Below, piece after piece: positions 9,782 to 24,005 of a stretch of 64,000 nucleotides of DNA (position 1 is its first letter; each line of letters begins with the position of its first letter). The position numbers were made by a program, and so were the translations under genes. This DNA is from Terfezia claveryi (lineage: Eukaryota; Ascomycota; Pezizomycetes; Pezizales; Pezizaceae), in the NCBI GenBank assembly GCA_015179025.1, contig WHUX01000005.1, positions 744,001 through 808,000 of the forward strand. The letters run 5' to 3'. The notes below the pieces were generated by a model that searched no databases, was not told the DNA's origin, and saw only the letters and a program-made list of their open reading frames with translations.

Positions 9782-11319
9782 TTAAAGACAGATTGACCTA
9801 GAAGGAGAGGCAGGTCTTCAGCGATATATGGGGGATAAACTGAATTGCCAAAATGATTGCTGATTTGATTTCCTTGCCGCAGAAAAGTTTGGCAATTCCG
9901 TAGGAGGACAGATATCATGTACGTCAAGCAGCATGAGAGCGACGTATTATCCTCGCTCTCTTTCACCTCCAATATACAATAGCAGCAATTTCAAAGATCT
10001 CTGGACGTCATTGGTCAACCATCAAGAATTGGGCAGGATATATTGAAAAGGCTACTAGGTTTTGCAGACCCAAAACGCTCAGCATATGGGACCGGAGGGC
10101 TATGTAAAGAAGATTAAAACATGGACTAGGGAGCAATTTCGACAGGATTTGCTGCCTTGTTTCTGGGGAAGGCCCGTGGGACGTTTGTTCTCTGGTTGTT
10201 CGTTCCGTCGACTCACTTGTCTATCACTGCCTCCTCAAGATGCTCCTTCTCCCGGTCATTGACCACATAAGCTGTACCATTGGCAACGCCTATAGGAAAA
10301 CACTCGCCGGCCTTCTAAAAGTGATCGAGAGAGAAGGACATGGTGGAATGAACCACATATCAGCGGTCGAACCACACCCATGTTGGGGAATCTTTTTGGG
10401 GCAGAGCAATAGGACCATATAGCAAACAAGTCTATAGCGATAGCGATACCCATGAATTACCTCTCCTCAAAGCAAAGATTCCTCGCCTCATAACCTCGTA
10501 ATCTTACAAGGCCAAATTCCAGCAAGACAATACTCCAGTGCGTACTGCAAAGATTCAACATTTTTTTTCCCTGAAATCTTGGGTTTTATTTTTTTTCTTT
10601 ACTACATGTACTGTACAAGATACAAGTACTTATATCGATGGCTATCTATCAGGGGGGAAGGCCCTTACTTTTTTGCATTCGCATTCACATTCGCATTCGC
10701 TTCCACTCTCCTGATGTGAACGGGTACTTCTAGTTACCTAGACTTTCTACCACAAAATGCGAAATACGATGAATGCCATAAGACTGGATTATCATAGAGA
10801 TATGCAGATCGAATGCCTGCCAGAGCTTCCCTCCCACATAGGTAGAACTAATAATTCAACACCATATGGATTATAATACCATACCCCCCCCCCTCTCTCT
10901 CCCCCTTGCACCATTGTAGGGTATTCTCCCCATTCCCGGAGGAATCTGCTAAATGGTTGTATGTATCACAGTGTGAGCCATCATCCGAAAACTATGCGAC
11001 TGACCAACCCACCAGCAGTACGGAGTTTACACTACCATCATCACGATACTTGTACAAGAGAGCCAAAGAGGTTTTGGCGAACTCTCTACAATTATCTCGG
11101 GCGTACTCCTGCACATATCATTACTCGGTACCGCGATGAATTGTTGCACGCTGCACACCTCCTGGTCGGAATTGTATTCCTAGATCCTAATGGGCCACTT
11201 GGACTCCTTAACCTCACTCAATTCAGACAAGGCGTGCAGCGTGCAGCAATCATTCGAGTACTTTGGCGAGCACAGCAAACACACGGCGATACCCCTTCGC
11301 ACAATAGAACGATCTCCGG

Positions 11320-13269
11320 ATGAAGATTGACGACCACGGCGGCAGTGTTGCGGATAGAGAACATCCGCCCCCAACAACGCAGCAAACCCCGACCGCAGAG
11401 GCGACGACGACGACACGCTTCCTCTCCCACGCCGCTCTCAATTACGGATGCACCTTCCTCCTCCCCGCATGCCTCGCCCTCTCCACCACCATCCCCATCT
11501 ACTCACACCTCCGTGCCACAGCAGCCCCCCCTCCAGGGCCCCTCCCCCGCACAATGCTAAACCCGAATTTACCCTCCAGAGGTTCCTTACGCCAATCCTC
11601 CTCCTCTTCCTCGCGCTGCTGATTCCCGCGCGGACACGGACGCAGAGATGGCTTGTCTCGGGGGTGTTTTCTCCGGCGATTTTCTATCTCCATTGGGGGA
11701 ACTTGTCGTACGGGAGCAGGAATAGTGTGTTTGGGTTCGTTCTAGGTGCGTACAACGTCCCCCTCGCGGCTGTGGCTGAATCATCTAGCTGATTGATATA
11801 CGAGATGGGATGTGGATATATAGGCATCTACTCTGTCATCCACACCTACCAAACGCTGGACCTCCTCCTGCTCTCCTGCCCTCGCACCACCTTCTCCCGC
11901 GTACCCATCCTCATCCAGCGCCATCATGCTCTCACCCGCCAGCCAAACATCCCCTCGAAATACCTTGACCCCTACCCTACCTCCCTCCGCCGGCGCATCC
12001 CCTGGGTCTTTGAGCTCATCACCACCATGCGTTTCCTCGGGTGGCACACCCCGCACTCCCAACCCACCACCTCCGCGCACCTCCTTCGCTCCTGCCCACC
12101 TCCCACCCTCACTAGGTCCCGATTCATCAAGACCTCTCTCCTGCGCGTCTTAGCAATAGGTCTAATCATCGACTTTCTCGTGTGGAACATTCGGGTGAAT
12201 GATGTGGGATTCCACCTCCCGTACCTCCTCCTCCCTGCGCAGCAAGCAGCAACCTCAACCCCGACGCCCCCACAAATCGAGTTTACCCTTTCCTTTCCTG
12301 CCATAGCAATCTACCCCTCCCCCCCTCGCCTCCATCTCTCCTCCTCACCCCCTGGCTCCGCATCTCCCTCGAGCAAAACCCATCTTACCGCCTCCTGCCC
12401 CAGCAAATCCCATTTCCAAAATATACTCTCCTCCCTATACCATCCCCCTCATCCTCACACATTTACAAATCCTACATCTTCCCCCTCCACCTATCACTCA
12501 CTCGCACCCTATTGCTAGTTTCAGCCGTCTACGTCGCCATCTCGGGTCTCTTCTACCTCGTCGCCCTAGTGACTATGCTACTCGGCTACATTTTCTACCT
12601 CCCCTCCTCCACCACCACCTCCTCCGATATCCTTGCGGAAACCCGTTGGTTCTCCCTCACCGCCTATCCCCACCCATTCTCCTTCTCTGAAATCCCCTTC
12701 CAAAGGCCCCCTGGCGTCGGGCGCTTCTGGCTCGGATATGGCACGGACTCTTCCGCCGGATTTTTTTACGCCCGTGGGTAGTGGGTAGAGTGCCGAGGAT
12801 AGTGGCTGTAGTCGGAGTGTTTATCCTCTCTGGGATCCTCCACCTCGCGGGGCTAGGACAATAGTAAATGATAGGCCCTCGGGCGGCTGGGGATTTTTCT
12901 TCTTCTTTGCTCTCCAGCCGCTAGGAATACTCATCGAGTCGGCTACTCGAGGATATGGAGGAGATTTACCCTCACCCTCCTCCCGCCAAGGGTTCTTGCG
13001 GGATGGAGAAGACGCGGAGAATAGTTGAGGTGGCGGCAGGTTGGTTTTGGGTGCTGGGCTGGTTTGCCCTGACTTCGCGGTGGTTTTTCGACGAGTTTGC
13101 ATGGGCCGGATTGTGGGGAGTGGAGGCGACGCCGGTGTCGTTGTGGCAGGAGGGGTGGTGGAGGTGGGGACGGCGGAGGGAGGGGGCGGATGGCATGGGC
13201 GGAGGAGGGGCAAGTGGGGAGTGGGGGTGGTGGGAGTGGAGTGAGGGGGTAAGGGGTGGGGGGTGGTGA
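11320..13269 (+). pseudogene. Wax-synthase-like membrane acyltransferase, frame-broken
   Basis: Successive plus-strand frames spell one polytopic membrane protein of the fungal wax synthase/MBOAT-like type. Segments in order: hydrophobic N-terminus; LTPILLLFLALLIPAR; VIHTYQTLDLLLLSC after a likely intron (11746-11823); LLVSAVYVAISGLFYLVALV; RFW; WHGLFRRIFLRPW; VFILSGILHLAGLG with the putative catalytic His; FFFFFALQPLGILIES; and GWFWVLGWFALTSRWFFDEF. In the family these pieces are collinear. Here they lie in different frames, changing near 11550, 12320, 12735, 12865 and 12950. Poly-C/G runs sit at some changes, but 12735 has none. It is either a recent pseudogene or a consensus rich in indel errors. 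The activity would be esterification of an acyl chain to an alcohol in ER membrane. Confidence 0.65.
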
Positions 13270-13804
13270 TTTGAGTAGGGAGAGTAGCGTTATGTCTTTC
13301 TTTTTTTGTGTTTAATGGTTTGGGGTTTGATTAGTTTCGGTGTGAGTGCGGGTCTGGGTGCGGGTATGGGTACGGATTGCTTAGAATAACCTCTACCTCG
13401 TACTACAGAACACAACAGACTCAACCTCCGGTATATAGCATGGATAAGTTTATACAGGCTAGTGACACAAAACCCACCCTCTCCTTATATATATATCTTG
13501 TTATATCCGTTATCAATTATCCACATACCTGGGGGGGGGGGGGGGGCTTGCGAAAAGAATTACCCTCATATGGGGTGAGGGAGGGGGTTGATGTAGAGGG
13601 GGATGTAGATGTCAAGATAGAAAACTTTGGTGGTGATTGTGGATGGGGTTATTATGGTTCTATATATATTTATATATTTATATAGATATGGATATAAGTA
13701 GTTTTGTGTATTTTCCAAAATGTTGATACTAAATAGTTATATAGTTAACTCGTTCCTAACCTCCCTACCCCCCCCCCCAACCCCACTACCCACCCACCCG
13801 TCCA
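13270..13804. other. Low-complexity intergenic spacer
   Basis: No gene is seen. The segment holds a poly-G run at about 13531-13546, TATATA stretches near 13662-13695 and a poly-C run at 13771-13779. It lies between the 3' ends of two convergent genes. Confidence 0.6.
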
Positions 13805-15992
13805 CTAATACCCCACACATGCCCCATCACCTCTCATATCACTTGCACCACTCCACAGCGTCCCCCTGCTTTCCCCGCGCACCTCTTTTCCCCGCAAACA
13901 ATTCCTTATAATCTGACCTCTCCCAAACACGCGCCTCCCCGCCTCCTCCCCCTCCCCTCCCTCCCCCGGAATCGTAACCACATATCCCAGGCTCTTCAAG
14001 CCCAGCACCACAGACTCCTCTACACCGACCTCCACAGTGACCAGGACATCCCCTGCTCCGCCCGCAGTGCCTTTATAATTCGAGCCGATACAGATCCTCG
14101 GCGCGTCGAGCGCCTCCTGCGGGGACATTCCGAACGCAAGCATATTAAGCAAGACTTGTACGTGGCCCTGTGGCTGCATGTATCCGCCCATTACGCCAAA
14201 TACCGTGTCTAGAACCTGCGGTAGCTTTTCCCCCTCTTCCCCCCCCCTTCTTCCTCGGTGGAGTGGGAAAGGGGCGTAGTTAGCATCGCTGGGATTATCG
14301 TGTGATACGGTCGCTTTCCCCCCTCAAGCGCATTCGCGTGTCCTTCCTCGAGTAGAAACCCCGCTCCGCGGTTGTGTAGGGGGAACCCGTACCCTGGCGG
14401 GATGATGCCGGACCCAAAGTCCGTGAAGAGGGAGTTGATGAAGGAGCAGCCGCCGCCGTGGCGGTCGGTGATGGAGAAGTAGACGGTGTCGCAGGAGGTG
14501 CATGGGGTGGGCGAGCCGTGCGGGATGTGCGGCGGGGGAGAGTTGGGAAGGAAGAGCTGTGACCGCGTGTGGAGGTAGGGCTTGCTGAGGAGGCCACGGA
14601 GGGGAATGGTGCCGGGAGGGGAGGGCTCCCGGATGAAGTGGGCGGCGTCGGAGAAGGAGATGCGAAGGGCAGTGATTAGCGCGTGGAGATATCTATAAAA
14701 CAGTTTTTGTCAACGTTACGGTATTATAGCTTGGAAAAAAAAAAAAACACTTTATGAAATATAAAAAATCCTTCCCTGTGGGGGTAGGGGATTTGGTTGA
14801 AGATGAGAGATTCGATACGCACTCTACAGAATTATGTCCATAACCGCCCTCACTCCCAATCACCGGAACGACACCTCTCTCCTGGAGTGCCTCCAAAATG
14901 CCCAACGTCTGCAACGCCACCAACCCCTGGCCATTCGGCGCACACTCCCAGACCCTCTTTCTCCTTCCCTGCTGCTCCTCCTCCTCCATGCCCCACGGAA
15001 TCTCTATACTAATCGGGTCCATCTCATCGCTTCCCCTATCCCCATGGTCCTTCAAGTCCCCCAAACTCAACACCCCACCGCGCGCCTGCACCGCGGAGAT
15101 AATGGCCTGAGCAACCCCACCCTCATAGAACCCCTTCCGGCCATGCTCAGCTAAAAGTCTATATGTCCTCGCCTGACCCGGTAATTTTATGACCTCCCCC
15201 TCACGCGGAGCTCTGCCCCCATCAACCAACATCTCCGAAAAGTTTGCGGGGCTCGCGCGCTTGAGAACCTCCTCTCCATCCTTCCATAGCTGCGCGCTCA
15301 CGTAGCTAATGGGGACGCCCTCCTCCGCAAGCTCAATTGCCGGAGCGAGGATCTGCCCCAGTGTCAACTTCCCAGAGCCGAATTTCTCAACGGTATCGCA
15401 CCACCCTGCTGCTGCGCCTGGGACAGTGACGGCGTGGACATGGGAATGTGGAATGTGGTTGTGGGAGGTGGAGAGCGAGCTGCTGGGGATGGTGGAGAGG
15501 GCGTGCGGGAGGGTTAGTGCGGTGGGGGAGCGCCCGGACCCGTTCAGCGAGTGCACGCGCTGGGTGCTGGGGTTGTAGTACAGGCAGAACATGTCGCCGC
15601 CGATGCCGGTGGAGGACGGCTCGGTTAGCGAGAGGACGGCGGCTATAGGAGTTGGTATTATGTGAGGCCATTTTGGGGGGAAAGGGGGGGGGGGGGGGGG
15701 GTTATTGACCTACGGCTACAGCCGCGTCCTATATAGTATCCTGTTATCAGTATTAAATCGCCATTTAATACACAAAACTCTCCTAGACCACCCCTTCCCC
15801 TTCCCCTTCCCCATCCCCACAAGAGGTATATATACAGAAACCAAAAAAAAGAAAAAACCCTACCGCGGCATTCCCCCCCTCCCTCAAAACCCTGACACCC
15901 GCCTCCGCCGCCAACGGCTGCGTACAAGCCACCATCCCATGAGTACTGTAGACTACGGACCGTCTGGACGGGTAGCGCATGAACTGTGGCAT
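13805..15992 (-). CDS. Gamma-glutamyltranspeptidase, cytosolic type
   Basis: The protein follows the GGT family from end to end. The N-terminus is [20 protein letters not shown] and [17 protein letters not shown]. After an intron come [14 protein letters not shown] and [11 protein letters not shown], then [12 protein letters not shown] and [18 protein letters not shown] second intron (14693-14822) restores NSVE/YLHAL. Next are the autoprocessing segment [17 protein letters not shown], whose Thr is the expected nucleophile, and [17 protein letters not shown]. The end is [16 protein letters not shown] and GDGACVGY. No signal peptide is present, as in intracellular fungal GGT-like enzymes. It would cleave glutathione or gamma-glutamyl amides. 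The first intron (about 15617-15865) has a long poly-G/C tract and its acceptor is unresolved; a few residues of the expected 'DAAVA' region are not accounted for. Confidence 0.88.
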
Positions 15993-16283
15993 GGGTAATT
16001 TGGTTGTTGAGTATTTTTTTTGTGTGTGTGGGGGTGAAAGCATATGGAATCGTTGATTTGTAGTAAATAAGCAGATGGAGTTGAGGGTAACAATCCCGTC
16101 CCTCCTCAACCCAACATGCCAAGGACTATGCGCGATTATGTCACTCTGGGGAATATCCGAAATATTCCAAACATGCGGAAACATCAACAAGCAAGAACCA
16201 TGAATACTCACGGATAAATTCCGTAAAACTAAGCTTATACCCACCAATCAAACACAATACCACTTTCGCCAAAACCAAAAGGA

Positions 16284-16901
16284 ATGCCCAGCTACACCCT
16301 CCGCACCCTCTCTCCCCTGCGGCGCCTCTACTACCGCTTCCGCACCTACCGCTTCCCCTGGCGCAAGCGCTTCTTCATCGGCCAGGACCTCTCCGGCAAC
16401 ACCTACTGGGAACTCCGCGACCGGCTGCACCCCTCCCGACCACGACGGATGGTGGAGTTCGCGGCCCAGAAAGGCCTCAGCCCACGCGATCTCATGGCGC
16501 AGGGGGTGTCAAGCCCGCAATGGCACCAGTGGCTTCGCAATCTACGCTCTGAACCACCCAGTATTGACGAATTAGTGAGTGATGAAAGGAGGAGGGAGGG
16601 CGTGCTGGAGAGGGCGAGGAAGGTCGAGGAGAGGTGGGTAGAAGGGAGAGGGAGGAGGATTGAGGGCGGTGTGGGGTTGGTGGGGGACAGGATGGGTGGG
16701 ATGGGATGGGAGAGGCTGGGGCTTGGTGAGGGTGGCATTAGGCCCGTGGATGAGGCGCCGCAGCGGGAGAAGGTTACGCTGGGGACGGGGGAGAAGCAGG
16801 TGGTTGAAGGGGAGGGGAAGGGGGATCCATGGGAGGAAGCGAGGAGGGAGCAGGAGCAGGAGGGGCCCATGGCGTGGGTGCCACAGGCGGGGAAGCGGTG
16901 A
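16284..16901 (+). CDS. NDUFAF2/B17.2L (N7BM)-like complex I assembly factor
   Basis: The 205-residue protein has basic N-terminal YRFPWRKRFFIGQDLSGNTYWE, in which DLSGNTYWE is the hallmark of the B17.2 family. RRMVEFAAQ and PQWHQWLRNLRSEPPSIDEL follow, matching the family's 'P..W..WLR..R..PPT..EL' block. This distinguishes it from the core subunit NDUFA12 and points to the Mimitin/NDUFAF2 branch, which helps assemble mitochondrial NADH:ubiquinone oxidoreductase. The C-terminal half is Gly/Glu/Arg-rich and probably disordered, with a sharp shift from C-ending to G-ending codons near 16565. It is single-exon; the start Met opens the conserved domain. Confidence 0.85.
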   Translation: MPSYTLRTLSPLRRLYYRFRTYRFPWRKRFFIGQDLSGNTYWELRDRLHPSRPRRMVEFAAQKGLSPRDLMAQGVSSPQWHQWLRNLRSEPPSIDELVSDERRREGVLERARKVEERWVEGRGRRIEGGVGLVGDRMGGMGWERLGLGEGGIRPVDEAPQREKVTLGTGEKQVVEGEGKGDPWEEARREQEQEGPMAWVPQAGKR

Positions 16902-17245
16902 GGCGGTGGGGGGGGGGGCCGCCCACACATAATCTAGCTAATCGGTGGGGATAATTCAAACGTTTGTTTTTTACGTATTTCACTTTTCCCCGGCAAAGCA
17001 AGTGAATGAATGACGTCTGACGCCCACACTAAAAGTTTTTACGCCAACAAAAGCGGCACTACTGGTTTTCCGCCCGTTTCACCTTCCCCGGCGATCTGAC
17101 ATCCAACTAAACAGGTCTCTGCCGGCCCCTGACGTATGTGGCACCCGAGGAGGATCGTATAGTCCTGGTATAAGGCTCGTGGGATGCCCCCACTGGAGCA
17201 TTTCATTTAATTCTCCTGTACAGCTTTCTCTTGTCGAAAAGAAAA

Positions 17246-17886
17246 ATGGGGTACCTTACAAACGCAATACTGCGTATTCTGCAGGTACTCCATTCTTCCC
17301 CACCCCCCAAATCCCAAGCCCCACTCAGAACCCGCATCTTACTAACCCCCATTTTCCCCCCTTTCCCCAACATTAGTTCGGCATTACAATCCTCACGCTG
17401 GGTCTCTCAGCGACCCTCCCCACCCAACAATCATCCGGGGGCTCCCCCACGCGTGTCAATTTCACCATCTTCGCCTGCTCCTTCGCACTCCTGACCCTGC
17501 TATACCTCCTCCCCGTTGCCGTCATCTCCAATCTCCGCTCTCGCTTCTACCACCCTTTCATATCCTTCGTACTCGACCTCCTTAACTTCATCTTCTTCCT
17601 CTCCGCGGCCATCGCGCTCGCCGCGCAGCTTGGGGCGCATAATTGCAGTAATCGCATTTATTTGGTTAGTAACGGGATTACGAATGGAGGGGGTTACTGG
17701 AATATGGAGAAGAGGTGTAGGGAGGCGCAGGCGCTGACGGCTTTCATGTGGTTGGCTATCCCGCTGTGGATCGCAGGGGCGGTGGTAAGTGCGTATGAGT
17801 ATCTGCGAGGGAAGGACGGCAGGCATAGTGGGAGAGGAGGGCTGGGGAGGACGGTGAGGCCGGTGAGGGGAATGAGTCAGGTGTGA
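17246..17886 (+). CDS. MARVEL-domain membrane protein
   Basis: Exon 1 (17246-17284, MGYLTNAILRILQ) joins exon 2 (17377-17886) across a 92-bp GTACTC...TTAG intron, giving 182 residues. Four hydrophobic segments are visible: LTNAILRILQ plus FGITILTLGLSA, FTIFACSFALLTLLYLLPVAVI, SFVLDLLNFIFFLSAAIALA and ALTAFMWLAIPLWIAGAVV. The third segment, with D and N, and the following loop with CSN and CREAQ are typical of fungal MARVEL (Nce102-like) proteins. Such proteins sit in plasma membrane or vesicle domains. The C-terminal tail is basic and short. Confidence 0.8.
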
Positions 17887-18405
17887 GCTGATTAGGTGAA
17901 TGGTTCTGGATGGAGTTTATGAAGAGGAAAGAGGGAAGAGGGGAGAGGAGGGATAGGAATTCTAAGGGGGAAATTTATAAATTTAGTTAATGTTTAAATG
18001 CGAGGACTAACTAGTCAAAAAAACACACACACCCCCCCAAAAAAAAAAAAAAAAAAAAACTTCTGTGTATATGGAGGGAAAAAATGTATATTAAATATAA
18101 CGGAGATTTAAAGTAGTATGTCAATTCATATTTCACACACTTCAAGGAGGTGCCTTTGAATTTTTTTTTTTTCCCTTTCAAAACAAAACAAAGAGCCAGA
18201 TACAATTGCGAGAAATTCAGGATGTAATAAGTTAGTAGGACAGAAAAAAAAAAAGACACTCACAGTGCTATCGTGATATATCCAAGCCAGAATATTATGG
18301 ATCAACTTGAATCAGGACGGGGATTTTTTGTTCTCATATGTCTGATAGATCAAAATTTCTATTAGCCTTTCATCAAATAAGAAAGATGGAGAAATAAACC
18401 AAGAT

Positions 18406-18436
<31 letters not shown>

Positions 18437-18509
18437 CACATATTTCCCTAACCCCCTTCCCCCCCCCAAAAAAAAAAAAAAAAGAAAAAAAGAAAAAAAG
18501 TTCATGTCC
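17887..18509. other. Low-complexity spacer with CA repeat
   Basis: No gene is seen. It contains poly-A runs at 18040-18059 and 18467-18500, a poly-T run near 18162, and an (AC)n microsatellite at about 18405-18432. It lies between two convergent genes. Confidence 0.65.
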
Positions 18510-18878
18510 CTACGTCAATCTCCGCTTCGTATGCAAGCGGCAGAGGCCCAGGAGGTAAACACACCTACAAGACAACCTCTCAAAGCACATGACCATGACG
18601 GGTTTATCCTGGGGGAGCACATTTTCTATAGGTATGTACGGCTGCTGCTTCAGACCAAGTGGGTCGAGGTCTTCAATGACAGGATTGAGGGTCGGGCCTG
18701 TTTCTAGCCATTGGGCTTTCAGCGCTTGGTCGTCCATGCTGGTGTGTTGGACGCATAGCTTGCGGAGGGCTACACAGCTGCAAGATAGGGTCTCTAAATG
18801 CTGTAAGTCCAGGCCGTGGCCGGCTTGGAATACATGGATGCTGCCGGGTTGGCAGGTGGATTGGGCGGTGATTTTCAT
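18510..18878 (-). CDS. Small protein with duplicated CxCx6CxxH motif
   Basis: The 122-residue ORF starts MKITAQSTCQPGSIHVF. It contains two copies of the same metal-ligand-like pattern: LSCSCVALRKLCVQH at about residues 31-45 and LSCRCVYLLGLCRLH at about 102-116. Both are CxC, six residues, C, two residues, H. The middle, about 55 residues, is polar with several Pro. I do not recognise the family. The matched spacing argues for a real protein that may bind zinc through paired sites, perhaps as an intramolecular duplicate. It is single-exon with no transmembrane span. Confidence 0.5.
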   Translation of the reverse strand: MKITAQSTCQPGSIHVFQAGHGLDLQHLETLSCSCVALRKLCVQHTSMDDQALKAQWLETGPTLNPVIEDLDPLGLKQQPYIPIENVLPQDKPVMVMCFERLSCRCVYLLGLCRLHTKRRLT

Positions 18879-20742
18879 GGTGCGTGCGTTAGGGAGGAGG
18901 TATATGTGCTTGGTTGGTGGATACTAATTGAAGACTGTTGGGTGGATGCGTGAGGTGTGGATCTATCGTACGCTGGGTGGTGGTATGTTATTTATACTGT
19001 GCTTGCCCGGGGGGGGGGGGGGGAAGGCCAAAGTCGTTTGGGCGTTTCTTTGGCCGTGGTAGGTAGGGAGTATAGTCAGGATCTATGGCCACTACGTAAT
19101 GTGCCAGGCACTGTTTTGTGTGTTTCTAATGGGCCACCCTGCTTGATAGTTGTAGTGAAGTTGTATGATATATAACGCGAGTTGCTACAGGTTAAAAGGA
19201 ACGAAAAGGCAAAGCCTGTCTGTCGTCATGCACTACAATCACACTCACTTGTATCAGGAAGTCCAGATATGTATAATATGTGATTGTGATGAGGAGGAGT
19301 GCAACTTCCTTTTAGATGCCTATTTGGTGCTAGAAGTACTTGGGTGGTATGGAAAGTGAAAGGAATTTACAGGGCTTACTGAAACTCGGGATATGGGCGT
19401 TGCAATCACTTCAGACATCCTCCGATGCCGAATCAAATGCCGAATAGTAACCGGAGTCTGTGGCTGGAACTAACCTGGTGGCATACTTTATAGTCTGGTT
19501 GGCATACTTTACATACTTTGTATTGATACTTGTTATTGCTGTGGTCCAGAATGTAGGGTTACCCTGAAGGGGCGTATGTGCAATGCCAAGAAGATAATCA
19601 CATGGCGCTCTTCCCTCAACTTGATTATTATAGATTCTCGAGATAAGATTTTACCCCTGCCATTTCCGATAAGGAATTTCAATCGCGGCGGCGCACATAT
19701 AAATAATAGCGTAGTAAGAGCTCCTCCTTAGGGGGTGCTTCATATAGGTAGGGCATGGGACAGGATGGATTAGGTATATATATAACTTACGGGATACTCC
19801 CCTGTTCCAATAATTCAGAGAGGCTGAAAAGATTGCACATGTGAAAATCACATCACATCAACTTGAGGGACTTTTTTTTACCCTGCGTTCCCGCGGTCGA
19901 GATGGGAATCCATCACCGAGGGGAGTATGTAGTTCCAATTGCAATTGCCCGGACAATACCCACGTTTACGTAAAGTGGAAGCAAAAGAAAAAGAAAAAGG
20001 GGACCCTTGCATCCATACTTTGGGGAAAAGCAAAAAAAAAAAAATAGTAATAATAATAATACATCCCTGGGCTTTTGCGGACTGTGTGCAGATGGGCATT
20101 GGGTATGTATGGGGGTTCTAGATGGAATGTCTCCGAAGCCGAAGCCGGTTGCTGGGCTGGGCGCTGGGCTGGGCGCTGGGCACTGGGCATTATGTATGTA
20201 TTACATATGCAGGGCAATTGTGAGGGATTTATGAGAGCATGCAGGACGCGGGTGCATGGTCAAGGCAGGGTCGGAGCGAAGGGCTGGTTATATATCATGC
20301 GGGCCCCCGAACGCCTGCTGCGGAGAGCTGTATGTACTGCACAATGTATGCTGAACTGTAATATATTTCTGTAATATATTTTTTTGCATTCCGCCGGCCC
20401 ATTGCATTCACACACCTCTCGTGCCGGGTTTTATTTTGTTGGGCCGTGACGTCGCCCGAGCCCCCCCCCGACGGCTTCTTCACATAGCTAGCGATTACGG
20501 GCCTAGACCGCCCGGTGGAAAAGAATCGCCCTTCGTATAAGTTGAAGCTGCTGCGTTTCGCTGAGACAGCAACTACTTTGTGCGCTTTCGCTTTCCCTCA
20601 GCGACAAACATTCGCCCAACGGAGTTACGATAAAGGAGAAGACCTTGGTTTGGTTTATCCAGGAGCCTCTCGGGGCCAGTGGTAGAACCACGGAGAAAGC
20701 ATACAGACAGACATTGGAGGGCTGGACTGGAGGAAGAGAGAG
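18879..20742. other. Intergenic region upstream of SNF1
   Basis: No gene is supported; open frames here are short and without family features. It holds a poly-G run at 19011-19022, a micro-element footprint at 19481-19511, GCTGGGCTGGGC tandem units at about 20150-20188, and purine runs near 20030. The last 250 bp before 20743 would be the SNF1 leader. Confidence 0.55.
19481..19511 (+). repeat. TIR-arm footprint between 10-bp direct repeats
   Basis: A 10-bp direct repeat, GCATACTTTA, at 19481-19490 and 19502-19511 flanks TAGTCTGGTTG. That 11-mer equals one arm of the palindromic element at 41325-41347. This looks like a remnant in which one terminal arm is left between target-site copies. Confidence 0.55.

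Positions 20743-24005
<3,263 letters not shown>

Larger units (their letters stand above)
7768..11319. other. Intergenic region with palindromes and coding relics
   Basis: No intact recognised gene is present. Nested TACTGTAC-type palindromes lie at about 8036-8075 and 8390-8413. Two weak coding relics are listed separately (8828-9154 and 9405-9781). Short open frames at 10.06-10.45 kb and 10.9-11.3 kb show no family features. A TTCGCATTC-like repeat lies at about 10677-10700. Confidence 0.6.

Noticed and set aside
16403..16930. 175-codon Pro/Ser-rich minus-strand frame
   Set aside because: It is opposite the NDUFAF2-like gene and its composition mirrors that gene's purine-rich 3' half.
6652..17886. 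Possible metabolic gene cluster (hydrolase, acyltransferase, GGT)
   Set aside because: There is no backbone synthase, transporter or regulator, and the NDUFAF2-like and MARVEL genes alongside are housekeeping types.
18405..18432. Telomere-like or regulatory AC tract
   Set aside because: It is a plain (AC)n microsatellite without TTAGGG-type units.
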